Shown here piece by piece: positions 24,341-34,800 of a stretch of 64,000 nucleotides of DNA. Every line of letters begins with the position of its first letter. The first letter of the stretch is position 1. The position numbers were made by a program, and so were the translations under genes. Source of the stretch: Ulva prolifera (Eukaryota > Chlorophyta > Ulvophyceae > Ulvales > Ulvaceae); contig CM041200.1 of NCBI GenBank assembly GCA_023078555.1, forward strand, positions 4,802,936 to 4,866,935, given 5' to 3'. The notes beneath the pieces are model-generated. The model ran no database searches. It saw nothing but the letters and a program-made list of their open reading frames with translations, and had not been told where the DNA came from.

Positions 24341-25413
24341 GCGTTGCGGACGTTGAGCCAGAGCCGGCGAGCGGGTGAGACAAGCACATGTTGCCTATCA
24401 CTGGCGCGCCGGGGAAGAACGCCCATGATGGTGTGCGGGCGCGGTCGAGGCCCGAGTGCGGCAGGATTTGGTGGTTGGTGACTTGACTCTGTGAATATAT
24501 TACTGAGTGTTGTGATTATTGGTGTCGTTGGTATTGTGTGTCGTGCACGAGTAGACGGCCAAGCATCATAGTGGAGAGGCAAGAGCAGCTGTGGCTTCTG
24601 TCAAAAGGCCGGGCATTTCGGGTCTGCAAGCGGCGAGCTACTATATGCCTAGTATTTGCCGCCGTCCATGCGTGCTGCAATGTTGGGGCACCCACCCATT
24701 GTACGCATGTGTGCACCTGAAGGCCATTTGCATGATAGCACAGCCTCAACATGATAACTGAATGATGTTGGAACAGGCGATGCATATCAATGTTGCGTAT
24801 CTGCTCTAGCTCAATTTCTCATCTCGATGGTTGGCATACAATGCAACAGCCAGGACATGGCCGGGTGCATGTGGCTTGCGCAGGTGCGCGCAGGTTTGCA
24901 GCTTATGCCGCAGATGCGTAAGGGGCATGTCCTCCGGTGCATACACGGAATCGTGTTCGGTCTATCTGATAGATTGTCTTTGATTATCTTTGTGCACTGC
25001 TGTGACATACATTGTCTCGTACAAGGCACGTGCAATGACGTCATGCCCAGTTGCGTACGGGAGATTTGGACTTTGGTCGTTTGGCATTCAAGATCTGTGG
25101 CTGATACGATGGCTCAGCCTGTGAGGGTGACAGCGCCGCCGTGGCGTAGGGGCCATTCGTGTCGTTACAAGAGCATGGACTTGCCAAACGACACTGTTGT
25201 GGCTGCCCTGTGTACCCATCGCACAAAAAAAACCCCGCGGATAGGGACGCGTTGTGTTGTATTGAGCGACAGCTCTGGTGTGGAAGTCCGCGCGAACGAC
25301 AGCCTTGCAAACAGAGCATTAATACGTTTCCTGATAAACTAAGTCAAGCAAAAGTACGCGTATGATACGTAGGCTCCAGTCTGGGAGGGTTGAAAAGTAC
25401 GCTGTGTAGGCTA

Positions 25414-25469
25414 CATCACTGGCTTGGCGCCTCTGCCGGCTTGGCGGCAGCGGCGCCAAGCCGGTGATG
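25414..25469. repeat. Long hairpin, 18-bp arms
   Basis: CATCACTGGCTTGGCGCC at 25414-25431 pairs with GGCGCCAAGCCGGTGATG at 25452-25469 with one mismatch. The 20-base loop itself can fold (CTGCC with GGCAG). It may be a small fold-back element or terminus. Confidence 0.75.
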
Positions 25470-25499
25470 ACCACACTATCTTGTGCAATGGCCAATGCC

Positions 25500-27209
25500 A
25501 TCTTTGCTTAGGCACATTAAAGCAGAGAACAGTATAATTTAACAGAAATCAAGCAGAGGGTTGGGTCACTCAGGTCCATGATGCTATGGCATGTGCTGAC
25601 TCATGTGTACCAGGCCATTCAGAGGCCACTTGCAACATAAATCGCCCTCGGAATCCTGTTCAGACTCATCAGAAACAAATCCAGGATCAGACTCTAACTC
25701 AGACTGACTATCACTTCTAGAATTAGCATATTCCTCACCAGCAGTGCCATGCAAGGGGTGTTCAAAGCCTTCTTAGGCCTTGTGGCTTGGGGTGCACCAC
25801 ATTGTAGTGCTTTATGCTCTCCAAAAACGCTGTTGTCCGAATTCGAAACGTTTCGAAACATACGTGCACCCCATACTATACGCTAATACAATACGTTAAG
25901 TTGAGATACGCGTAGCAAACGTACCAAAACCCAAAGATACGCGTATGAATGCAACTCTGCTTGCGGAGGCGCAGGGCGGTCCTCACACACACGAACCAGC
26001 CAGAAAACACGAGCATGACACATGAACATGCCATGGAACCGGGTATAGATGGATACACGAGCGCAGAAGTCGTAGTGGCTGGGTTGGGCGGTGCGGGCGT
26101 GTGCGTCGCACTACGAACGGGCAGCGAAGAGCAGGCACACCCGGCCTGGCGCGACGGTGCAACTTACAAGTACCCACAACGTATAGCATTTAACTACAGC
26201 GCATGGTGTAGTTCGCGACGCCTCAGAGCGCTGTACAAGACAGAACAATGGGCGAAGCCAGCACAGCCTGAAGCAGCACAGCCTTAGAGCACAGCCTTAC
26301 GCACGCTGCGGATACATCGCCAAATTAGGGATTTCAATAGCTAAGCTGGCGAGGTTGCAGACAGAGTGCTGTACACGCTCCGGCCGGCGTGCATGGCTTG
26401 TCGCCAATCGCGTGGCGAGGTGCACAACGCGCAGCGCAAAGCCGTGCCCAGATGACGCCACCGCCAGCCGTTCGCATGAACCGATGCATAGACTGATGGC
26501 CGTGCCTATGACGTCAAAGCTGCGTGTGGCTCGTACTGTGCCGGCGGCTCTGAACAGCACGTACAGGCGGACGGACCTTGCCGTGGCACGTTGCAGAAGA
26601 TAGCTGGGCGCGCCTGCACACGTCGACATGTCAACGGGCGCAGATGCGCGGATGGAGGTGCGTCATAATCACGCTTTTCATAGCTTGCCTGCCGTCGCTC
26701 GTTTGTCATGTCCACCGGATGTCCTTGCTACTGGCAGACGTCTCCCGTGCCCTTCCCTGCTGCTGTCATCGCACCGGCTTACATACAACAGAGCTATTTT
26801 CCTCTGTCGTGGCCACGTACATCCGTAAATGACTACAAGTGTGATGTAAAGGCTGCACCTCCGTCAAGACGACCTTCGTCAGGACTGCCATCAAATATCG
26901 CAAGGACCCTGTATCACGTCTCACTCGCACGAAGACCCACACAAACCGCAAATCGACATGCTGCCTCTGTGTGCCACTCACGCCTAGCCCGCTTTTGGCA
27001 TCAAAGTGTTATGTCCTTGCATAAGAAAAGCCTGCCGGTCATTCATGCGGGCTCACCGCCACCTATGCATCCCCGTTGCAATGGCACAGATGCGATTGCA
27101 CTAAATGGGAGCACTAGCTTCCCCACATGCTCCGCTTTTCCGTTATATCACTAAATAGTGCAACTACTGTTAACGCAAGCACGCAATTCGTTGTATCCAT
27201 CGATTCGCT
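25500..27209. other. Gene-poor DNA with palindromes and an acidic frame
   Basis: A minus-strand open frame at about 25575-25755 encodes an acidic peptide (NSRSDSQSE, then SDESEQDSEGDL) and ends in TAG; it could be an exon or a transposase N-terminus relic. At 25842-25857 TTCGAAACGTTTCGAA is a perfect palindrome inside a wider inverted repeat, GGGGTGCAC (25789-25797) and GTGCACCCC (25864-25872). The motif TACGCGTA recurs near 25356 and twice in 25900-25950. No complete element could be outlined. Confidence 0.35.
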
Positions 27210-28598
27210 ATGAACATTGGAAAATATCCGTATAGTCTCGGTCTTGCGCACCTACGGACACCTACCGTTGGCGTGTGTTTGCAGACTTCGGGAGGAGATG
27301 AGGCATGGGGCCAACTCATCAGTGCCGACATCGCTGAGGTGATCGTCATTAGTGATTACGGGGATCTGACGCTGGCAGACGGGTTCTTGCACCCCATGGC
27401 CATCATGGACTCGCCTGATGCTCACGCCGGGCCTTTGGGCACGGAGGGTCCATGTCCGACCCAGGCCGAAGGTGTGACAAGGGGCGCTGAGCAACCTCCA
27501 CCACGCATTGGCGGGCCAAGCTCTCGCGTCTCGCACAAGGTGAAGCGCTTTGTCAGCCTCGTGGATGAGAAGCGCCGGGAGGTTGTGGAGGAGGCGATCG
27601 TGTCTGCGGTGGTGTTGCTGCACGCGACTCTGCGGAGCGCACGTTTGCTACAGCAACGCGGCATGGGTCCAGATTCGGTCCCGATCGGCGACTTCACGGC
27701 GGTGGTAAATGTGTCAACATCGCTCGCCGTGTTGGTGCCGCTCGACGACCAAGAGCGACGGTTGCCTGCGGCGGACAAAGCGGCGTTGCACGACTTGAGA
27801 TTGGCTCAGGAGTTCCCGTTGCAAGCGGATGCCGCGTCGGCACACGACCTGAGGATCGCACCTTTCAAGGTGGTTAGCCTCGCGGCGGCAATCGAGTGGG
27901 CGCACTGCATATGGTCGCGGTCGTTGCCTTCACGTCGTTGCAAAGGGCATCCGGTGCTCGGGCGTTACGTTCCGCTGGCGCACGGAGAAGACCTCGGTTT
28001 GTGCGAAGATTCTCCCCTCCTCATCTTCATGCTACAACCCCACATCAACGAAGAGGAGTTGTCGAGGCGGCTCCCCGCCCATTCAGAAGATACAAGGGGA
28101 TGGTTGGCGGCTGTCGTCAATTCCGGCATGCACAAGGCGCACCTGCAGAAGAACAACCGCCCATCGCGCGCTCTTACGAGTGCAATTGGGGGGGCCTCGG
28201 TCCTACGGGAGCTGCAAAAGTGTACTCGCTTTCGCCACAGAGGGGTACGTTGCTGTGCAATCCTTGCGCAACTTCAGTGGGCGTGTAGCCGCCGCAGGCT
28301 TACGTGTGTCGCGAAACACGGTGTTGAATTGTTCATGATGTGATGTTTGTCACTGCCCACGTAGGACATGGGCTTCCTCTTGCATTATTCGGCGGCAATG
28401 GTACGCGTCGGGGAGTGGCTCCACGCGATGGATCGCCGGATGCACCCTGCCAGCGAAGGCCTCTTCCGTTCACACTCATCGCCAGTGAAGTTTGCATCCG
28501 CGGTGGTGCGTGCGGGGTTCCACAACGACAACCCCAACAGTCCCCTCTTGGCTGCGCTGCTTGACGTGTGGCGAATGATTGAGGAGGAGCCGAGCAAG
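27210..28598 (+). CDS. Unrecognised gene, part before the retrotransposon
   Basis: The 5' half of a multi-exon gene that no remembered family matches. An ATG at 27210 opens a long frame of high coding quality (SRVSHKVKRFVSLVDEKRRE, PIGDFTAVVNVSTSLAVLV). Near 28190-28330 the best-looking frame changes, so an unplaced intron or a small change lies there. An acceptor at 28354-28356 starts an exon reading DMGFLLHYSAAMVRVGEWLH to MIEEEPSK, where the LTR element begins. GC content is clearly higher than in the neighbouring intergenic DNA. The gene's coding frame resumes after the element at 38447. An upstream exon is possible (TTTGCAG at 27279-27285). It may be a lineage-specific host gene or the gene of another mobile element. 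Confidence 0.55.
28594..28598. repeat. Target-site duplication, left copy (GCAAG)
   Basis: GCAAG directly precedes the TG that begins the 5' LTR, and the same five bases follow the CA that ends the 3' LTR at 38442-38446. Five base pairs is the usual duplication length for Ty3/Gypsy integrases. Confidence 0.9.
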
Positions 28599-29397
28599 TG
28601 TTGTAATGGCCAAGTCTGTCTGCTCAGAAGCACACCTATTCCAGATATGCAGGCACCAATTGTGGATACATGTGTATGTATCTCAGGCTATTGCCTTGCA
28701 AAACTTGAGCCAGGCGAAAGTATACCAAAGAATACCTCAGAATGCCAGCATGTACCACGTCACAGCTGTGGACATGAGCTGCATGCATACAGCAACATGT
28801 GCATAATTCCACATGCTCAAAAGTGCCACTAGCATTCCTCAACATGTATAATCTCACATACCAATCCCATGTATCATGCCACCTTTTGCCACAGCCTTTT
28901 GGCAGTGCGAAGTGCCAGCTCAGTGCATGACACGTCATGCATGCGGCGCATGCATACTCCTGGTCTGCGCTTGCGCACGCCAAGGGTGCAGCGTCAAAGA
29001 CCATGCCAGCCAACCTACGTCTGCGTATCCATGCAGCACGATGTTGCTGCATTGGATTGACGGAGGATGATACATGCCAAATCCCAATGCCCGTAGCAGA
29101 TCGCCAGATCTCGCGGGATGCTGCACCCTGATCCGTACAGAGATCAACGAGCAGCGCGATTCCACAGTTCCACAGAGCTATCAGTAGCGAGGACAGCACA
29201 AAGCAGGGATGGGCCTGGGCACATATATTCCAAGTGTTTTGCTGTGATCGACACAATTACCTTTGGTCGATTGGGGCGCTTCTGTTCCAGTCATTCCATC
29301 GTGTGCGGCATCGTGTGTTGTTACCCCTGTCTCTCTCCTGTCGTTTCTGTACGCTCGCTAGGGTGCCCAGCTCCCTGCGCTACCCGACAAGTCAACA
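28599..29397 (+). repeat. 5' long terminal repeat
   Basis: Begins TGTTGTAATGG and ends GTCAACA, so it has the standard TG...CA ends. It is 799 bp, the same length as the 3' copy, with no difference found by eye. A CATATATT motif near 29222 is a plausible TATA box. Short open frames inside it occur identically in both LTRs and are not genes. Confidence 0.95.
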
Positions 29398-29415
29398 GGT
29401 ATCGGTGAACGTTCT
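29398..29415 (+). other. Possible primer-binding site
   Basis: Directly after the 5' LTR the sequence begins GGTATCGGTG. Taken with the preceding bases it resembles the complement of an initiator-methionine tRNA 3' end (TGGTATC...), the usual primer for this group, but the match is short and the tRNA sequence of this organism was not available. Confidence 0.4.
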
Positions 29416-29420
29416 CTGCC

Positions 29421-31790
29421 ATGGCCGATCCTAGCGAGTATAGTCAGTTTTATGCGTCTGTCGTTCAGCCTCCAGATGACGATGGCGTACCTCCCGACCT
29501 CATCCAACTGTCAGGCTTCGACGCTTTGCAAGCAGCAGAGCGCGAGGCAATCCGCCTGGCCATATCCCTCCTGCTAACACTTACGAAGGCTTTCTTCGAA
29601 GCGACTCGACGCTCGTCTGTCGAGGTGCTGAAGTCGTACGGCCAGGCTTCCCGCACCCTGCTCCAGATGCTCGTCCAAAGCACCACCGACCAGACGCCCC
29701 CTCCGTTCGAAGCTCTTCGACGAAGGTCCCACCTGAATGGCGACCAAGTGCGCGAGCAGCTGCGAGCAGCCACTGCGACAACCTGCGCCTCCAACTGGGG
29801 TCCACCTGTGGGCTGCGTGCGCGATCTTCTCTCCGTCAGCGCGATGGCCTTCTACACCTGGACTGGGGGCGCCCTCGCTGCCACCATTCTGGACTTCGTA
29901 TATTCCTTCTCTACAGATGCTGCTGCCTGGGCAACCGTATGGCTACAGTGTCCTGTGGACCACTCCCACCTGGACTTCCCTGCCCTCGCCTTGCGCGTCA
30001 CGTCGCATCGCGCAAGAAGCACCAGCTCCAGCCCCGCGGCCATGGTGTCGCAGCTCGCCACCCTCGCCGTCAGCGCCATTGAGCCGATCGTACGGTCCAT
30101 GTACACAGCAGCGTCTATCCTACCTGGGACTACAGCGAACTACTTCGAGGAGCAGCTGTTCCGCGCGACATCCGCGCAGGTGGCAGCAGCGCCCGCGCTG
30201 CAGTACGCCGGCATCGTGCGATCGAACCTGGTACTGTCATCCCTGCCTCACGTGTCGAGCCTGCCATCGTACACCCCGAACTTCACAGACGACTCGAGTG
30301 CAACCTGGTTTAGGTCTGCTGATTATTTCTTCGCATCCATACATTTTCCTTTGTCTGATGCGGTTCGCGGCGATGCATCCGCTGAGCGAAAGTGGCATCA
30401 CTACGTGTGCGAAGTTTTGAACAACCGCGTCTTATGCATGAAACTATCTGAGGCCCAGGTGATCAAACATTTGTCCAAGGGTTTCACTCGTGATGCCATG
30501 CACTACCAGGTTGCCACAGAAAAAGCCATGTCTCCTGAGTGCACCGTTCGTGAATGGCTGGATGCCATACGTGACTTTTTCTTTACCAACGGGCAATTCA
30601 GAATGCATATCGAGGGAGCCTGGAGCAAATACCGTGCTGGAAAAGCCTCCAGCTTCAATGACTTGGTGCATCATGTCCGCATATATTACCAATTGATCTT
30701 TCTCGATTATGTGGACTTGCCAGGCAAAATGTCCCTGCAAGATTTTGCATGGAACTTGTTTGACAAATTGCAGCACCTCATGTCCCCTGAGTGCACCTCA
30801 GAATTGTCAGCCACAGTCAAAATGTTCATGCCACTACCAGACCTGCTACAAAAATTGACCACACATCTGGAGAACAGCCACACATGGCCGACCGAGCGTG
30901 CAAATTCACATGCCATAGCATTTGTCACATGGTGTGTGGACAAGCTGAACACAGCCAAGGAGACAGCCAACACAGCCAAGCGCTTTGCCACATTCTCTGC
31001 CAACCATTACCAGGGTGTAGATTTTGCATCCACCAGCACCCATACCACCCCCACCCGTGAGATGCCAGCCCATGGCCACACATCAGCACCAAAACGAGGC
31101 CAGCGGCAGATTGCCATGGCATATACCAATACCCAAAGACCAGGCCAGAGTCGCAGCCAATTTTCCAACAACCGTTCAACATATGTGCAGCCATCTACGC
31201 CATGTTCCAGCGTCACCCGGGAGCGCTTACCAGGCCTCCGGGACGCCCGTAAGCTTCCATTCCAACAGAAGCAGGCCTGGCTCGATAATGCCATGGACAG
31301 CCCCACCGTACCACAGTGGATCAAAGATGTGTATGCGTTTGAAGTTGCCAACCACAACGCGCCATTCACCATCCACGGTCTTGCGGCAGCCTGCCGTAAA
31401 GAGCTCCCTTACTACCTTCCATTCACACCCGTGGCCGTCGGGATATTCCTCTTGGAAGCAACTTTCCACCACCGCAAGCGAGTTTGCGGCATCTGCCCCT
31501 CCTCCATGCCTGACAGCGACAGGTACCACCGCATCGCGGACTGCCCTACCGCGCGTTCCATTGCGCCGGAGGCACTCGCAACCTGGGCGCAACACCCTGC
31601 CAACAAGAACAAGTGCCTGATGGCAGTGGAGCCCGCGGACGAGCTACCGCCGCCACCACCCCCGCCGCCGCAGCCGCAGAGCGCGGCAAACACTCCAAAT
31701 TCCGCGGGTCCCCGCAATCGCAAACGGTATGATGATACCCCTCAGACTCCGAACAAACGAGCACGTGCCCCTGGCAACCATATCCGTTGA
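29421..31790 (+). CDS. gag: Retrotransposon Gag
   Basis: A 789-residue product starting at ATGG just after the LTR. Residues of about 300-480 form the retrotransposon Gag fold region (charged helices such as ERKWHHYVCEVLNN and VREWLDAIRDFF). A knuckle-like CX2C-X10-H-X4-C (CGIC...H...C) lies near residue 690, for nucleic-acid binding. A polyproline stretch and a basic end follow (KRYDDTPQTPNKRARAP). Gag would build the particle that packages element RNA. It is longer than most Gypsy Gag proteins because of an extended N-terminal region of about 290 residues with no recognised domain. Confidence 0.85.
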   Translation: MADPSEYSQFYASVVQPPDDDGVPPDLIQLSGFDALQAAEREAIRLAISLLLTLTKAFFEATRRSSVEVLKSYGQASRTLLQMLVQSTTDQTPPPFEALRRRSHLNGDQVREQLRAATATTCASNWGPPVGCVRDLLSVSAMAFYTWTGGALAATILDFVYSFSTDAAAWATVWLQCPVDHSHLDFPALALRVTSHRARSTSSSPAAMVSQLATLAVSAIEPIVRSMYTAASILPGTTANYFEEQLFRATSAQVAAAPALQYAGIVRSNLVLSSLPHVSSLPSYTPNFTDDSSATWFRSADYFFASIHFPLSDAVRGDASAERKWHHYVCEVLNNRVLCMKLSEAQVIKHLSKGFTRDAMHYQVATEKAMSPECTVREWLDAIRDFFFTNGQFRMHIEGAWSKYRAGKASSFNDLVHHVRIYYQLIFLDYVDLPGKMSLQDFAWNLFDKLQHLMSPECTSELSATVKMFMPLPDLLQKLTTHLENSHTWPTERANSHAIAFVTWCVDKLNTAKETANTAKRFATFSANHYQGVDFASTSTHTTPTREMPAHGHTSAPKRGQRQIAMAYTNTQRPGQSRSQFSNNRSTYVQPSTPCSSVTRERLPGLRDARKLPFQQKQAWLDNAMDSPTVPQWIKDVYAFEVANHNAPFTIHGLAAACRKELPYYLPFTPVAVGIFLLEATFHHRKRVCGICPSSMPDSDRYHRIADCPTARSIAPEALATWAQHPANKNKCLMAVEPADELPPPPPPPPQPQSAANTPNSAGPRNRKRYDDTPQTPNKRARAPGNHIR

Positions 31791-31829
31791 GAAACTGGCA
31801 AGCCGCCTCTTGGCTGCCCATCTTGGGCG

Positions 31830-34800
31830 GTGGAGCCTTTTGTACTAGCGGCTGCCCACGCCTCAGGCCACGGCATTGTTTTTCCTTCCTCACTCAGCAC
31901 AGCTGACAAGTCATTATTCGATATTTCCACGCTATCCTGCCCTATTGTTGTTACCTTGCCATACACTGATGATGCACACGTGGCATTGAGACATTTACAT
32001 GCCATCAACCTGAATGGGCACCATGTCACAGTAGCCATCCCTGGCCGCTTGTTTGATAGTGATGCGTTTGTGCCGTACACTAGCAGACACAGCTACAGCA
32101 CAGTAGACAAAGCCAATGCATTGTTGTCCTATACGGACGGCCGCCCAGTGCCAGGTCACCAGACGTTCCATGTTTTGCGATTGACGTCCAACCAGCAGAG
32201 CCTAAATACATCTGCTATGTCTTGTGCTAGTCAGAAAATTGACGCTGTCGATCTGATCTGCACAGTCCCCATCCACATCAAAGGCAGCCGCTTGAAGGCG
32301 CTTGTAGACACAGCCTCCAATCACAGCATGATTACAGTAGAATTCCTACAGGCCAATGCCATACCATATCACCAAAGCGCATCCACGTCGCATGGCATCT
32401 CTGGGAGTGCAGCACCCTGCCTCGGTACTGTCACATTATGCACAAGCATAGGCCGCCAGCGTCACGATGTCACGTACACTGTGGTAGCAAGTTTGCCGGC
32501 TGCAGAGTGGCATGCACCCAATCACGCGCTATTGGGTCTTGATGTGATTGCCGTCACGCACATGAAACTCGAGTTTGATGATCCGGACATTCGCATCATC
32601 GTGCCTGGCCGTAAGGCTGGCCCCCGAAAGCATTCTCGTGCTTGGCAGCATGTCGTGCACATACCCAAACGCACACCTGCTTCACAGGGAACATCAGATG
32701 AGTATGCATGCACCAGCCGTAAGCTGAAATCTATGGTCAATCGTGCTAAATGTGGTAAGTCGCCTCTGTACGTGGTGCATGTCAAACCAGCACATGCACG
32801 CGTCGAGCCTTCCAGCGATATGCATGTATGTGCGGCGTCGAAAAAGAAAGGTTTTCTGTCCCAGCAGCAAGTACCAGCACCAGTCCAGCAAGATGTAGCC
32901 ACCATCCCACAGTGTGTTCAAGAGATAGTACACAAACATTCTAGGTCCGGAGGCACGCTCGGGCCTGCACCCCCAAATACCACAGCCTTAGGCTTTGAGA
33001 TGAATATTGAGAATCTGCCTGGCACCAGACCGCGTGCTGCCCGCCAGTACAGATTGACTCCACTGGAACACTCTGAACTGGAAAAGCAGGTACAACACTT
33101 GCTTGACATGGGCTGGATTCAGCCGTCCATCTCCCCTTGGGCAAGCAGCGTCCTTTTTGCTCCCAAACCCGGAGGTAAACTGAGACTGTGTGTCGACTAC
33201 CGCTACCTGAATGAGAACACAGTAAAGAATACATACCCATTACCACGCATAGATGCCTTGCTTGATAAATTGCAAGGCCAGAGATACTTTTCTGCATTGG
33301 ATCTTGCTTCTGGATATCACCAGATCAGACTAGCCCCGACATCCCAGCCAAAAACTGCATTCCGCACCCCTGATGGCCTGTACGAATGGACGGTGATGCC
33401 ATTCGGTCTCACCAATGCACCGAGTGTTTTCCAACAAGCAATGCACGTGGTTTTGCGTGGACTGATTGGCAAGATTTGCCTTGCATACCTCGATGACATT
33501 ATCATCATTTCCAGAACTGCTGAGGATCATGCCATCAATCTTGATCGTGTGTTGACTAGGCTGCATGAACACAACTTTTTCTGCAATGCTGTCAAATGCC
33601 AATTTGCCATGCAAGAAGTCAAATACTTGGGCCATATTGTTACAGCAGATACCGTGAAGCCAGACCCACACAAGGTTTCAGTGTTGCAACAATGGCCTGA
33701 GGCTGATTTAAAATCGTCAACCAATACCATCCGATCATTCTTGGGTCTTGCTGGCTATTTTCGCAGATTTATTCCGAAATTTCCCACCCTTGCTGCCCCA
33801 CTCCTCGAGCGCATGAAAGCCAAAGGCAAGAGCGCATGGACTGAACAATGCACTCGAGCATTCAATGACATCAAACATGCTCTGATCAATGCCACAGGCC
33901 TGCGCCATCCCAATCTCAACCAGCCCTTCCACGTATACACAGATGCCAGTGATTATGCCTATGGAGCTGTCTTGATGCAAGACCATGAAGCAGCTCTGCA
34001 TCCCATTGCATGGGTAGGCCGAAAAATGAATTCCTCTGAGGTCCACCATGCCACTTTTGAAAAAGAGCTGGGCGCCATTGTTTTTGCTGCACGCCAATGG
34101 CGTTGCTATCTGGAAAATGGCCACCCCGTGTATGTCCATTCTGACCATAATCCATTGAGGTACTTGCAGACCCAGCAACGCTTGAATAACAAGCAAGCGC
34201 GTTGGGTAGAGACGCTGTCCCGCATCAACTGGCACATCATGTACGTGCCTGGTGACAAGAACGTGGTGGCGGACGCAGTGTCCCGTGCCACACACCTGCC
34301 TTCCATGACAGTACAGCTGCATGATGACCATCCCATTTCTTGTGCCTCTCGTGCGGGCAATGCCATTCCGGTGCAAGTTTCTTATGCGTTTCCGGCTGTA
34401 AGTCTGACCACGGCTATAGCGCGCAGATGCCACTCTTCCCCATCCCCGGATCCAAGCGGATACGAGCTTCCAATCGCCAGCACTGGATCAACGGCCATAT
34501 CATCTGGCCCGTCGCCGATGAATCAGGCCATCCCATACCACCAGACGTTGCCAACAATCTCTCCGCAGCCGTGCGACTACTCTCAGCTACGGGAGAAGTT
34601 CGGTTCACCCCCGCCCGGCCTGTCCCCACCCATGCCAGACCTGCGTTCCCAGTCGCAATTCCCCCCTCTGTCCCACCCACAGGACCCACGGCGGCCCACG
34701 CAGCCGCCGCCATCATTGATTTCCATCAGCTCGGGGTCCAGCCCCCGCATGGGCAAGCAGATGGAGTCTCAGCGGTCCCCGGTGTTGATGCCAACGGGGT

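Noticed and set aside
28636-29256. 206-codon minus-strand frame in the LTR, repeated at 37680-38300
   Set aside because: Present only because the LTR is duplicated; LTRs are non-coding and no domain is seen.
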